NCBI GenBank assembly: GCA_028865585.1
Contig: JAGWJU010000002.1
Span: 1 to 36,085 of the forward strand
DNA from: Elusimicrobiota bacterium
GTDB taxonomy: Bacteria > Elusimicrobiota > Elusimicrobia > UBA1565 > UBA9628
Direction: 5' to 3'
DNA: 36,085 nt
In this document: positions 24,723 through 32,411 of the stretch, piece after piece
Position numbering within the stretch: the stretch's first letter is position 1
Layout: the number at the start of each line of letters is the position of its first letter
Translations under genes and position numbers: made by a program
The notes under the pieces: generated by a model
Seen by the model: the letters and a program-made list of their open reading frames with translations, nothing else
Databases searched by the model: none
Told to the model about the DNA's origin: nothing

Positions 24723-25139
24723 ATGGGCCAACGCTTTACCATCGGGAAAATCGCCAATCTGGCGGGGACCAGCATCCAGACCATCCGTTATTACGAGAGA
24801 TGCCGGCTCCTGCCGCCGAACGGCCGTACGGAGTCCGGCTATCGGCTCTACACGGAGGAAGCGGTCCAAAAACTGCGCTTCATCAAGAACGCTCAGAGTC
24901 TCGGTTTCTCCCTGGCTGAAATCGCGCGCCTGCTGCGACTCCGGGTCGGCTCGCCGGCGCAGTGCGGCAAGACCATGGCGCGCGTGAAGGCAAGACTTAA
25001 GGTTGTCCAGGGCAAGATTTCCGGGCTGCGGGCCATCGAAAGAACTTTGCGGCTTTTGATCCGGACCTGCGCGGCCCGGGGGACGAGCTCCTCGTGTCCG
25101 ATTTTGGAAAACTTCGAAATAAAAGACAGGAGGATATAA
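24723..25139 (+). CDS. merR: Mercury-responsive regulator MerR
   Basis: 138 residues. Winged helix (FTIGKIANLAGTSIQTIRYY, SGYRLYTEEAV), dimer helix and all three Hg(II)-binding cysteines at family spacing: C81 in AQCGK, C116 in RTCAARG and C125 in SSSCPIL (eight residues between the last two, as in classic MerR). It should repress and, with Hg(II), activate the promoter at 24673-24704 that drives itself and merTP-merA. Its stop shares a base with the ATG of the next gene. Clear paralogue of the MerR variant at 14622-15041. Confidence 0.93.
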   Translation: MGQRFTIGKIANLAGTSIQTIRYYERCRLLPPNGRTESGYRLYTEEAVQKLRFIKNAQSLGFSLAEIARLLRLRVGSPAQCGKTMARVKARLKVVQGKISGLRAIERTLRLLIRTCAARGTSSSCPILENFEIKDRRI

Positions 25140-25771
25140 TGGAAGATAAAAACAACGGACGTTTTGTCGGACTCGCCGCGCTGCTCACGGCGGGCCTGGC
25201 TTCGGTCTGCTGCATCGGCCCGCTTCTTGCCGTCGCCTTGGGCTTTGGAAGCTTGGGATTCGCCGCGGGGCTTATCCGATATCGGCCGCTGTTCCTAGCG
25301 CTGACCGCCGTGATACTGGCTTTCGGCTTTTATCAGGCTTATCGCAAACGTTCGGTTGAATGCGCGGACGGAAGCTGCGAGATGCGCTCGGGAAGCCGCG
25401 CGATGAAAACGGGCCTGTGGGTCCTAACCGCCGCCGTCCTGGCCTTGGCGACTTTTCCCAAGTGGTCGGCCTGCCTGCTGGGGCAATGCAAACCTAAAGC
25501 CGCCGCCGGGGCTGCGGCGGCTTCCGTTCCCGCCGGAGCCCAGGCCATAAACCTTGGAATTTCCGGCATGGACTGCGCCGCCTGCACGGTCGAGATTAAA
25601 AAGGACGTGGAAAAATTGCCCGGCGTCTATTCCGCGAACGTTGATTTTTACGCCGGGACGGCGCTGGTTGAAACCAACGGGAAAGTCAACCCTCAAGACG
25701 TGGTGAGGGCGGTCGCGGCCGCGGGATATCAGGCCAAAGTCATTCAGTCAAAAAATGGAGGAGCGCAATGA
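25139..25771 (+). CDS. merT: MerTP fusion: mercuric ion transporter with C-terminal MerP (HMA) domain
   Basis: 210 residues from ATG 25139, preceded by AGGAGG. The MerT part has a vicinal cysteine pair in the first span (ASVCCIGPLL, C24-C25), further cysteines in loops (C75, C80, C112, C117) and three to four spans (about 8-32, 37-65, 90-107). A linker rich in Ala leads to a MerP-like HMA domain (about 136-205) with GMDCAACT (C146, C149). Such fusions combine the periplasmic Hg(II) trap and the inner-membrane carrier in one chain. Its stop overlaps the merA ATG (ATGA), so uptake and reduction are coupled. Confidence 0.9.
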   Translation: MEDKNNGRFVGLAALLTAGLASVCCIGPLLAVALGFGSLGFAAGLIRYRPLFLALTAVILAFGFYQAYRKRSVECADGSCEMRSGSRAMKTGLWVLTAAVLALATFPKWSACLLGQCKPKAAAGAAAASVPAGAQAINLGISGMDCAACTVEIKKDVEKLPGVYSANVDFYAGTALVETNGKVNPQDVVRAVAAAGYQAKVIQSKNGGAQ

Positions 25772-27219
25772 AGCAAAATAACGGGGTGGAAGGACGCGAG
25801 TTCTGGGACGGCGCGACGAAATTCGACTTGGCTGTGATTGGAGGCGGCTCTGGTGCTTTCGCCGCCGCCATCAAGGGCTCGGAGATGGGGGCCAAGGTCG
25901 CCATTATTGAGGAAGGCGTCATTGGGGGCACGTGCTTAAACCGCGGCTGCGTGCCCACCAAGCACCTCATTCGCGCGGCCGAGGTTTATCACTTGGCGCA
26001 GTCCAATCCTTTCGCCGGATTTTCGCTCAAGCGCTCCAAGCTGGACTTCGCCAAGCTCATCGAAAAGAAAGACGCGCTCCTCGATTGGGCCAGGAACGCC
26101 AAGTACTGGGACATCTTGAGGTATCACAAGAACATCAGCTTCATCAGCCGCAGGGCCAAACTGACCGCTCCCGGGCGCATCGACGCCGGAGGAACGGAAA
26201 TCCAGGCTCAAAAAATCATCATCGCGACCGGATCCTCGGCCTTTATCCCGCCCATCGAGGGGCTGGATAAGGTTCCCTATCTGACCAGCACGGAGGCCTT
26301 GAATCTCAAGGAGCTTCCCGGCTCCATGATGGTGCTGGGGGCCAACGCCGTGGGCCTGGAGCTGGCCCAAATGTTTTCCCGCTTCGGGGTCAAGACGGCC
26401 ATCCACGAGATCATGGGCCGCGTGGCTCCTCTGGAGGAGCCCGAGATATCGGACGCCTTGGGGAAATACATTAAGGAAGACGGCATCGAGGTCTGCACTT
26501 GCTCGAAAGTTGTCAAAGCCCGCAAGGAAGGGACGCAAATCGTCATCAGCTCCGAAATGCCCGGCGGGAAAATCAGGGAATTTATGGCCGAGGCGCTTTT
26601 GGTGGCCACGGGCAGGCGTCCCAACACGCGGAATATGGGGCTTGAAGGCCTCGGCGTGGCCATGGACGCCCGCGGCTACATCAAGACCGACGAGATGATG
26701 AAAACATCGGTTGCCGGCGTTTTCGCGGCGGGAGACTGCGTTGGGCCTTACCAGTTCGTCTATACGGCCGCTTATCAGGGAGCGGTCGCGGCCCAGAACG
26801 CCCTGGAAGACTGTTGCGAGCGTAAAATCAATTACGAACAGGTCCCCTACGCCATTTTCACCGATCCGGAAGTCGCTTCCGTGGGATTGAAGGAAGAGCA
26901 GGCCAGGAAGCGCGGCCTCGCTGTTCGGACCAGCATTCTGGATTTCCACTGGGTTCCCCGGGCCGAGGCGATGCTGAACGAGCGGGGCCTCATCAAGATC
27001 GTGGCCGAGGAAAAAAGCCTCAAGCTCCTGGGCGTGCACATCGTGGCGCCCCAGGCCGGAGAGCTTATTCACGAGGCCGCCATGGCCTTGAAATTCGGCG
27101 CGACCGCGGCGGATCTAATCGACGCGCTCCATGTCTATCCGACGCTCTCCGAGGCCTTGAAGATTTGCGCGCAGGGATTCTTCAAGGACGCGACCAAGCT
27201 CTCCTGCTGCGCGGAATAA
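25768..27219 (+). CDS. merA: Mercuric reductase MerA (without N-terminal HMA domain)
   Basis: 483 residues. FAD-dependent disulfide oxidoreductase that reduces Hg(II) to Hg(0) with NADPH in the cytoplasm. Seen: FAD motif GGGSGAFAAA (about 25-34), redox disulfide GGTCLNRGCVPTK (C56, C61), NAD(P)H motif VLGANAVGLELAQ, second FAD motif VFAAGDCVG, and the C-terminal vicinal cysteines LSCCAE (C480, C481) that deliver Hg(II) to the active site; the last feature separates true MerA from related enzymes. The N-terminal HMA domain found in many MerA is absent; MerTP supplies one in trans. Confidence 0.95.
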   Translation: MKQNNGVEGREFWDGATKFDLAVIGGGSGAFAAAIKGSEMGAKVAIIEEGVIGGTCLNRGCVPTKHLIRAAEVYHLAQSNPFAGFSLKRSKLDFAKLIEKKDALLDWARNAKYWDILRYHKNISFISRRAKLTAPGRIDAGGTEIQAQKIIIATGSSAFIPPIEGLDKVPYLTSTEALNLKELPGSMMVLGANAVGLELAQMFSRFGVKTAIHEIMGRVAPLEEPEISDALGKYIKEDGIEVCTCSKVVKARKEGTQIVISSEMPGGKIREFMAEALLVATGRRPNTRNMGLEGLGVAMDARGYIKTDEMMKTSVAGVFAAGDCVGPYQFVYTAAYQGAVAAQNALEDCCERKINYEQVPYAIFTDPEVASVGLKEEQARKRGLAVRTSILDFHWVPRAEAMLNERGLIKIVAEEKSLKLLGVHIVAPQAGELIHEAAMALKFGATAADLIDALHVYPTLSEALKICAQGFFKDATKLSCCAE

Positions 27220-27243
27220 AAACGGAAAGGAGGAAAAACGAAG

Positions 27244-27432
27244 ATGAAGACAGTTCGCGTTTATGAAGGCTCGTTGTGGTGCAACGGGTGCCGCCACTGC
27301 CCGGTGGTCGACTACGCGCCTGAGGAAGGCCAAGTCGTCATCCATGATCCGGCGAAGCCCAAGAATGGCAAGATGATGATGAGCGTCGAGGAGTACAACG
27401 CCCTCATCGCGCACGCCAAGCCGATCGCATAA
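27244..27432 (+). CDS. Small CxxCxxC protein in the mer operon, function unknown
   Basis: 62 residues, 24 bp after merA, with a strong AAAGGAGG eight bases before ATG 27244. It has no signal peptide. Cysteines lie in LWCNGCRHCPVVDY (C13, C16, C19), a spacing suited to a soft metal or an iron-sulfur site; the rest includes KMMMSVEEYNALI, which has the shape of a small beta-alpha end. I do not know the family. A cytoplasmic mercury chaperone or thiol donor for MerA is a plausible guess from position. Confidence 0.7.
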   Translation: MKTVRVYEGSLWCNGCRHCPVVDYAPEEGQVVIHDPAKPKNGKMMMSVEEYNALIAHAKPIA

Positions 27433-27439
27433 TCGGACT

Positions 27440-27471
27440 GGAACGGGCCGGTCGAGAGGCCGGCCTGTTCC
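27440..27471 (+). terminator. Strong stem-loop after the mer operon
   Basis: GGAACGGGCCGG (27440-27451) pairs with CCGGCCTGTTCC (27460-27471) over 12 bp with a single G-T wobble, around an 8-base loop. Only AAAGC follows, no T-run, so this is either a factor-assisted terminator or an mRNA-stabilising hairpin between the 62-residue gene and the micro-ORFs. Confidence 0.55.
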
Positions 27472-27508
27472 AAAGCTTAGGGCAGTCATTTGTTCCAAGG
27501 AGGTCGAC

Positions 27509-27574
27509 ATGGGATTTATGGGCTGGGCGGCGTTCCTATGCTTGGCGATGTTGTTGAGCGGCTGTTGCTGTTGA
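27509..27574 (+). CDS. Micro-ORF, 21 residues, hydrophobic with C-terminal Cys triplet
   Basis: ATG 27509 follows an excellent ribosome site, AAGGAGG (27498-27504). The peptide is hydrophobic and ends in LSGCCC, resembling either a very short membrane peptide or a lipoprotein leader. It is below normal gene-calling size. The good ribosome site and the Cys triplet, echoed in the next micro-ORF, argue that it is real and metal-related; no family is known to me. Confidence 0.45.
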   Translation: MGFMGWAAFLCLAMLLSGCCC

Positions 27575-27590
27575 AGGACAGGAGCGCAAG

Positions 27591-27677
27591 ATGAGGCAAG
27601 GGGACTTGTGGACCATCATCGCCGCCATCGCGGCCGTTTCCTTGTGCTGTCTTGGGCATCTATTCATGCGGCGTTAA
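27591..27677 (+). CDS. Micro-ORF, 28 residues, one membrane span with Cys pair
   Basis: ATG 27591 has AGGAG at 27580-27584, 6 nt ahead. The peptide has one predicted span (LWTIIAAIAAVSLCCLG) with a vicinal cysteine pair at residues 19-20 and a positively charged end (MRR). This resembles an isolated MerT/MerF first helix, where a CC pair carries mercury across the membrane. It follows the previous micro-ORF by 16 bp. Confidence 0.45.
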   Translation: MRQGDLWTIIAAIAAVSLCCLGHLFMRR

Positions 27678-27748
27678 GGAATGCATGACCGGCACCGCCG
27701 CGGACGCAAACCAAATAATCTTAAAAGCGCATCGGAAGATGACGCCAC

Positions 27749-27777
27749 TGTAACATTCCCGGCTTTGGCGCGACTTA
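27749..27777 (+). promoter_or_regulatory. Putative ECF promoter 2 (TGTAAC-N17-GACTTA)
   Basis: TGTAAC at 27749-27754, 17 bp, GACTTA at 27772-27777, followed by ATA. It points to ATG 27794, giving a leader of only about 10 nt, with GGAAGGA (27783-27789) as ribosome site. The TGTAACATT core and the GGC/GC positions in the spacer also match promoter 3. Confidence 0.7.
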
Positions 27778-27793
27778 ATAATGGAAGGATCGC

Positions 27794-28159
27794 ATGAGAA
27801 CGCTGGTAAAACCTAAAGTCCGCAGAAAGATCGCGCTTGACGGGGAGCAGGACGGGCCGGCGCAGGCGGCCACGGCCTCGGCGGCGACATTGTTGGATTA
27901 TCCCCAGGAAGGAGAAATCATCACGTCTTCCTGCTACACGTTCCGCATCGCCCCGCGCGTAGCGGCTCTAGGCGTGGATATTTCCATCGACCAGGGGCCG
28001 TGGATGCCCTGCCGGGAATCGGTCGGCTACTGGTGGTATGATTGGTCGGGCTATGCGGCGGGCCGGCACCAAGCATCGGTCAGGACGCGGACTGCGGACG
28101 GGCGGCTTGTTCCAAGCGATATCCGCCAATTTGAAACGCGCTCTGAACCCACGGCTTGA
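27794..28159 (+). CDS. Unknown protein, possible small beta-sandwich (E-set/Ig-like) domain
   Basis: 121 residues, first gene after ECF promoter 2. There is no signal peptide. After a basic N-terminus and an Ala-rich stretch, residues about 35-115 look like a short immunoglobulin- or E-set-like sandwich: LDYPQEGEIITSSCYTFRI, SIDQGPWMPCRESVGYWWYD, then YAAGRHQASVRTRTADG. Two cysteines (about 47 and 73) could bind a metal or form a disulfide. I cannot name a family. It is followed after 36 bp by the AhpD-like gene, probably in one transcript. Confidence 0.6.
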   Translation: MRTLVKPKVRRKIALDGEQDGPAQAATASAATLLDYPQEGEIITSSCYTFRIAPRVAALGVDISIDQGPWMPCRESVGYWWYDWSGYAAGRHQASVRTRTADGRLVPSDIRQFETRSEPTA

Positions 28160-28195
28160 TTTTAGGAACGAATAAATGAAACAGGGGGCAACATC

Positions 28196-28714
28196 ATGAC
28201 TCAAGCTGCGCTGCAGGACAATCCGGAAGCCGTTCTGGACGGCATCAAAAAGAAGCTCGGCTTCGTGCCCAACATCTATAAGGAAATGATCAAGTCCCCG
28301 GCCGCGTTCGAAGTCTATGTCGGGGGAACGCAGGCCCTGGAGCGGCGAGGGATTTTGAAACCCGTTGAGCGGCAGGCCGCCATGCTGGCCGTTTCGGCCT
28401 CGAACAAGTGCGATTACTGCGCGAGCGCGCACAGCCTGCTCGCCAAGGCCTCGGGCATGGCCGAAGAAGACACCGCAGCCGTAAGATCCGGCGGCGAACC
28501 GCGCGACGCAAGGCTCGGGGCCCTGGTCCGCGCCGTCCGGCTGATTCTGGACAAGCGGGGATTCCTGGATGAGGAGAACCTGCGGCGTCTTGAAAAGGAT
28601 GGAATCGCTCGGCCGCAGCTCTACGAGCTTATCGCGATTGTCGGCCTTAAGACGATCTCCAACTACCTCAACCATATCAATCATACGGAGATCGATCCGC
28701 AGTTCAAGGGTTAG
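28196..28714 (+). CDS. AhpD-like / carboxymuconolactone decarboxylase-fold protein
   Basis: 172 residues, all helical. The AhpD-type redox motif KCDYCASAHS (CxxC with the downstream His) sits at about 75-83, preceded by VERQAAMLAVSASN as in peroxidase-related CMD proteins; the N-terminal LGFVPNIYKEM and C-terminal ISNYLNHINH are typical for this branch. Members reduce peroxides or peroxiredoxins through the CxxC. Cytoplasmic thiol or oxidative-stress defence fits ECF control together with 27794. It ends 140 bp before the bufferin operon. Confidence 0.85.
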   Translation: MTQAALQDNPEAVLDGIKKKLGFVPNIYKEMIKSPAAFEVYVGGTQALERRGILKPVERQAAMLAVSASNKCDYCASAHSLLAKASGMAEEDTAAVRSGGEPRDARLGALVRAVRLILDKRGFLDEENLRRLEKDGIARPQLYELIAIVGLKTISNYLNHINHTEIDPQFKG

Positions 28715-28770
28715 GGCTCCATCGGGGGCGCGGCGGACGAAGCTCTTGGGGAATTGAACGCCCGTTGATT

Positions 28771-28799
28771 TGTAACATTTGCGGCACTAGCCGGACTAA
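28771..28799 (+). promoter_or_regulatory. Putative ECF promoter 3 (TGTAAC-N17-GACTAA), bufferin operon
   Basis: TGTAAC at 28771-28776, 17 bp, GACTAA at 28794-28799, followed by TTA. The bufA-like ATG is at 28855, so the leader is about 50 nt. Control of bufferin operons by ECF sigma factors is known in other bacteria; here the box match to the site beside the local sigma gene makes that sigma the likely reader. Confidence 0.72.
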
Positions 28800-28854
28800 T
28801 TATTATCGGCTGGGACCGAACCCAGACCGAATCGGAAACAAACAGGAGAGATGA

Positions 28855-29163
28855 ATGAGCAAGACGATGAACAAAGCCCTCTTGGGGGCGGCTATGGCCG
28901 GAATCATGGGGGCGGCTATGATGGCGGCTCCCGCTTCGGCTAAACAAAGAAAAGCGGCGAAGAACGTCAAGTGCTACGGCGTGAACAAATGCGCCGGGCA
29001 CGGCAGCTGCGGCGGCAAGGGTCACCAGTGCGCGGGCAAGAATTCCTGCAAGGGCCAAGGCTGGCTCCCCATGCCCAAGAAATCCTGCGAGAACATCGAG
29101 GGCGGTTCATTGACGCCTGTCAAACCGGCGACCCAGCCGATGAACAGCAAGGGTGGCCAGTAA
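28855..29163 (+). CDS. bufA: Bufferin precursor peptide (BufA2-like, copper-binding RiPP)
   Basis: 102 residues from ATG 28855 (AGGAG six bases upstream; an ATG at 28851 is out of frame). Signal peptide about 1-29 (GAAMAGIMGAAMMAAPASA). The mature part has six cysteines (C40, C46, C52, C59, C65, C78) in a repeated CxGxxxC pattern: KCYGVNKCAGHGSC, then CAGKNSCKGQGW. This is the layout of bufferins of the BufA2 type, exported peptides whose cysteines are converted to thiooxazoles by the MNIO enzyme and then sequester copper in the periplasm. The modifying enzyme and its partner follow at once. Confidence 0.85.
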   Translation: MSKTMNKALLGAAMAGIMGAAMMAAPASAKQRKAAKNVKCYGVNKCAGHGSCGGKGHQCAGKNSCKGQGWLPMPKKSCENIEGGSLTPVKPATQPMNSKGGQ

Positions 29164-29189
29164 GGCTTAAGCAAATAGGAACGAATCGT

Positions 29190-30083
29190 GTGGCGGCCTG
29201 GAAAACCTCCCATCATCAGCCGGACGGCTTAGTCGTCCGCGGCGTCGGCATCGGCCTACGTTCCGTCCATTACGATCACATCCTCTCCCGCCGTCCCGCG
29301 GTCCCTTGGTTCGAGGCTATTTCCGAGAACTATATGGGACTGCGGGACGGCCAAGGGGGAAGGCCCTTGGAAATTTTGCGGCTTGTCCGAGAGCGTTATC
29401 CCGTGGCCCTTCACGGAGTTTCCATGAATATCGGCTCCGCAGACCCCCTGGACCGGGATTATTTGAAAAAACTCAAGCGCCTGGCCGACCTCGTCAAACC
29501 CGCGCACATCTCGGATCATCTATGCTGGACGGGGACGCGAGGGCGCAATCTGCACGATCTCCTGCCTCTGCCTTATACGCGGGAAGCCTTGAATCTCATC
29601 GTGCCCCGGGTTCGGGAAATCCAGGAGACGCTGGGCAGGCGCTTTCTTCTGGAAAACGTTTCCAGTTACGCCGCGTACCGGCATTCCGAGATGCCGGAAT
29701 GGGAGTTCTTGGCCGAAATCGCGGAGCGCTCGGGCTGCGGCATTCTCTTGGACGTCAACAACGTCCACGTCAGCGCGACGAACCACGGATACGACCCACT
29801 CGAATACATCGATGGCGTTCCGTCCGGGCTGGTAGTGCAGATGCACCTGGCCGGCTATTCCGAGTCCGGCGCTCTCCTCATCGACACGCACGATCACCCG
29901 GTGTCCGATCCGGTCTGGGACTTGTACGCCCGAGCCCTGCGCCGTTTTGGGGACGTTCCCACGCTCATCGAATGGGACGATCGGATTCCCTCTTTTCGCG
30001 TCCTTGAGGAACAGGCCGCGCGCGCCGAAAAAATCCGCCGGGGGGTGTCGCGTGAGCGCCTTGCGCCCGCCCTGTCTTCCTGA
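29190..30083 (+). CDS. bufB: MNIO (DUF692) bufferin-modifying iron oxidase
   Basis: 297 residues from GTG 29190 with AGGA nine bases upstream, 26 bp after bufA. TIM-barrel multinuclear non-heme iron enzyme. Conserved ligand motifs are all present: SENYMG (E46), LHGVSMNIG (H75), HISDHLCW (H106, D109, H110), LLENVSSY (E155), LLDVNNVHVSATNHG (D188, H193), MHLAGY (H219), DTHDHPV (D232, H234, H236) and IEWDD (E261). It should modify cysteines of the BufA-like peptide, guided by the DUF2063 partner. The reading frame opens further upstream within bufA, but that part is not conserved. Confidence 0.92.
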   Translation: MAAWKTSHHQPDGLVVRGVGIGLRSVHYDHILSRRPAVPWFEAISENYMGLRDGQGGRPLEILRLVRERYPVALHGVSMNIGSADPLDRDYLKKLKRLADLVKPAHISDHLCWTGTRGRNLHDLLPLPYTREALNLIVPRVREIQETLGRRFLLENVSSYAAYRHSEMPEWEFLAEIAERSGCGILLDVNNVHVSATNHGYDPLEYIDGVPSGLVVQMHLAGYSESGALLIDTHDHPVSDPVWDLYARALRRFGDVPTLIEWDDRIPSFRVLEEQAARAEKIRRGVSRERLAPALSS

Positions 30084-30888
30084 ACTGCAAAGCTGGCTCC
30101 AGGACGTCCTGAGCGATCCGGACGGGGTGGACGCGGCCGCAGCCCGCGGCGCGGCGAACGCCCAAGTCCTGTCGTGGATTCTAGACGGAGCCGGCGCGGA
30201 CGTGCGAACCCGGCTTTCGGTCTATTCCGACGCCTACTTCCTGCGCCTGCTCGATTCTCTCGGCCACGATTTTCCGGCGCTCAAACGAGCCTTGGGCGGC
30301 GACGGCTTCCGAGGCTTGATCGCGGACTATCTCAAGACAAACCCCTCCACGTTTAAGAGCGTTTCCATGGTCGGCGGGAGTCTTTTCACTTTCATTCGAT
30401 GGCATCCCTTAAGCCGAAAATTCGGGTTCCTGCCGGATTTGGCGCGTTTGGAATGGGCCGTGCTCACTTGTCTCCATCGGGATCGCCCTGAGACGGCCGA
30501 TCTTTTCCGATCCGGGGCGCTGTCGGAAGCGGATCTGCCGTCCGCCCAATTATCGCTGGGCCCGGCGGCACGGCTTTTGGAAACGGACTGGGCCGTGGAC
30601 CGGCTCTGGCGCCGCGCGGAGCTTCCCTCGGGCCGCGGCCCGAGGCGTTTGCGAAAAAAAGAGCCTCGCAAGCTGCTGATATTTCGGGATGAGTTATGGG
30701 TCCGCGTGGAATCCTTAGATCCGGCGCAATGGTCGGCTCTAAAGAAGATTGAGCGGGGGGCTGCGCTCGAATCGGTCTGCCGGCATTGGGAAAATTCCTC
30801 CGGCTTTCGGGTCGCTCCCGCGGCCGCGCGAAAATGGTTTAAGAATTGGATTCAATCCGGAATCATCGCCATCAGGAGGCCCTCATGA
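30052..30888 (+). CDS. bufC: DUF2063 partner protein of the MNIO enzyme (BufC)
   Basis: 278 residues from GTG 30052, a 32-bp overlap with bufB. N-terminal DUF2063 helical domain (about 5-100): LPELQSWLQDVLSDPDG, then TRLSVYSDAYFLRLLDSLGHDFPALKRA, GGDGFRGLIADYLKTNPST. The C-terminal half (about 130-270) is a mixed winged-helix-like peptide-binding region. In bufferin and related systems this protein binds the precursor and presents it to the MNIO enzyme. Its stop overlaps the next ATG (ATGA), so the flavoenzyme belongs to the same operon. Confidence 0.88.
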   Translation: MSALRPPCLPELQSWLQDVLSDPDGVDAAAARGAANAQVLSWILDGAGADVRTRLSVYSDAYFLRLLDSLGHDFPALKRALGGDGFRGLIADYLKTNPSTFKSVSMVGGSLFTFIRWHPLSRKFGFLPDLARLEWAVLTCLHRDRPETADLFRSGALSEADLPSAQLSLGPAARLLETDWAVDRLWRRAELPSGRGPRRLRKKEPRKLLIFRDELWVRVESLDPAQWSALKKIERGAALESVCRHWENSSGFRVAPAAARKWFKNWIQSGIIAIRRPS

Positions 30889-32402
30889 ACGAAACCATCC
30901 GTGTTTTGCCGGATGACGAGCATAACCGCGCCTTGGCGTCAAACGCTCATCCGCAGGGTTGGATCAATCCCAATCCTGCCGCGAAATACCATTTGGTCGT
31001 TGTCGGCGGAGGCACGGCCGGCCTGGTCACGGCGGCGGGCGCCGCCGGCCTGGGCGCCAAGGTCGCGTTGGTGGAGAAGCACCTCCTGGGCGGGGACTGT
31101 TTGAACGTCGGCTGCGTGCCGTCGAAGGCTCTCATCCGAGCGTCCCGGGCCGCAGCGGATGTCCGGGGCGCGGCTGAGTTTGGAATTTCGGTCCCGCTGG
31201 GCTGGACGGCGGATTTTCCCGGGATCATGGAGCGGCTGCGCCGTTTGCGCGCGCAGTTAAGTTCAAACGATTCGGCCAAGCGCTTTAAGGACTTGGGCGT
31301 GGACATTTTCCTGGGCGAAGGCCGGTTCGTGGGCCCGTCATCCCTGGAAGTCGCGGGCTCACGGCTCAATTTCTCCAAGGCCGTCATCGCCACGGGCGCG
31401 CGCGCGGCCAGGCTGCCCATCCCAGGACTATGGGAATCGGGCGCCCTGACCAACGAAACCGTCTTCTCGCTGACCGAACTGCCCAAGCGCCTCGTCGTCA
31501 TCGGCGCGGGGCCCATCGGCTGCGAACTCTCGCAGGCTTTCGCCCGCTTCGGCGCCCGCGTCTCCATTCTGGAAGTCTCGAGCCAAATTCTCGGGCGCGA
31601 GGACGAGGACGCGGCCCGCATCGTGCAAGCCGCGCTCAAGAAAGACGGGGTTGAAATCATGACGTCCTGCAAAATCTCCGGCGTGGAGGCGCGAGGCGGG
31701 GAGAAAATCGTGCGGTTAGAAAGCGAAGGTAGAAACATGGAACTGACCGCGGACGCGATTCTGGTCGGCGTGGGCCGCGCTCCCAACGTCGAAGGCCTGG
31801 AATTGGAGGCGGCGGGCGTGGAATACGACAAGCGGACGGGCGTCAAGGTGGACGACCGACTGCGCACGGCGAACTCCCGCATCTTCGCTGCGGGGGACGT
31901 TTGCTCGCCTTACAAATTCACCCATGCGGCCGACGCCATGGCGCGGGTCGCGATTCAGAACGCATTGTTCGCGGGCAGGAAAAAGGCGAGTTCGCTCGTC
32001 ATCCCCTGGTGCACCTACACAGATCCGGAAGTCGCCCACGTCGGACTTTACGAAAAGGAGGCGCACGCTCTCGGCATCAAGACGAATACCTTCATACAAG
32101 CCCTTAAGGATGTAGACCGAGCCGTTCTGGACGGGCAAGGAGAAGGCTTTGTTAAAATCCATCTTCGGACCGGCACCGATGAAATCCTTGGCGCGACCAT
32201 CGTGGCCGCCCATGCCGGCGAGATGATTGGAGAACTAGCCCTGGCCATGACCGCTAAAATCGGGCTCAAAACAATAGGGGCGACTATCCATCCATATCCC
32301 ACTCAAGCCGAGGCCGTTAAGAAAACGGCGGACGCCTACAACCGAAGCCGCTTGACGCCTGCGGCCAAGCGACTCTTGGCGTTTTGGCTGGGGCGGCCGT
32401 AG
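30885..32402 (+). CDS. FAD-dependent pyridine nucleotide-disulfide oxidoreductase, MerA-like, without C-terminal Cys pair
   Basis: 505 residues from ATG 30885. FAD motif VVVGGGTAGLVTAAGAAGLG (about 38-57), redox disulfide GGDCLNVGCVPSK (C72, C77), NAD(P)H motif VVIGAGPIGCELSQ, second FAD motif IFAAGDVCSP, and the active-site TIHPYPTQAEA near the C-terminus. Databases often call this branch mercuric reductase, but the C-terminus (LLAFWLGRP) has no vicinal cysteines, so Hg(II) delivery is unlikely; reduction of a thiol, disulfide or metal-thiolate is more plausible. Its place behind bufC suggests a role linked to copper or the modified peptide. Confidence 0.9.
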   Translation: MNETIRVLPDDEHNRALASNAHPQGWINPNPAAKYHLVVVGGGTAGLVTAAGAAGLGAKVALVEKHLLGGDCLNVGCVPSKALIRASRAAADVRGAAEFGISVPLGWTADFPGIMERLRRLRAQLSSNDSAKRFKDLGVDIFLGEGRFVGPSSLEVAGSRLNFSKAVIATGARAARLPIPGLWESGALTNETVFSLTELPKRLVVIGAGPIGCELSQAFARFGARVSILEVSSQILGREDEDAARIVQAALKKDGVEIMTSCKISGVEARGGEKIVRLESEGRNMELTADAILVGVGRAPNVEGLELEAAGVEYDKRTGVKVDDRLRTANSRIFAAGDVCSPYKFTHAADAMARVAIQNALFAGRKKASSLVIPWCTYTDPEVAHVGLYEKEAHALGIKTNTFIQALKDVDRAVLDGQGEGFVKIHLRTGTDEILGATIVAAHAGEMIGELALAMTAKIGLKTIGATIHPYPTQAEAVKKTADAYNRSRLTPAAKRLLAFWLGRP

Positions 32403-32411
32403 GCGCGCAAT

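Noticed and set aside
25936..27072. 378-codon open frame antisense to merA
   Set aside because: Low-complexity, H/G/L-rich product in a high-GC antisense frame; merA on the other strand has all catalytic motifs.
27681..27797. 38-codon frame before 27794
   Set aside because: Composition is basic and unstructured, the ribosome site is too close to the ATG, and it runs over ECF promoter 2.
30947..31882. 311-codon open frame antisense to the flavoenzyme
   Set aside because: Ser/Arg/Pro-rich shadow of a clearly coding gene; no ribosome site or domain.
30885..32402. Second mercuric reductase
   Set aside because: The C-terminal vicinal cysteines that define MerA function are missing.
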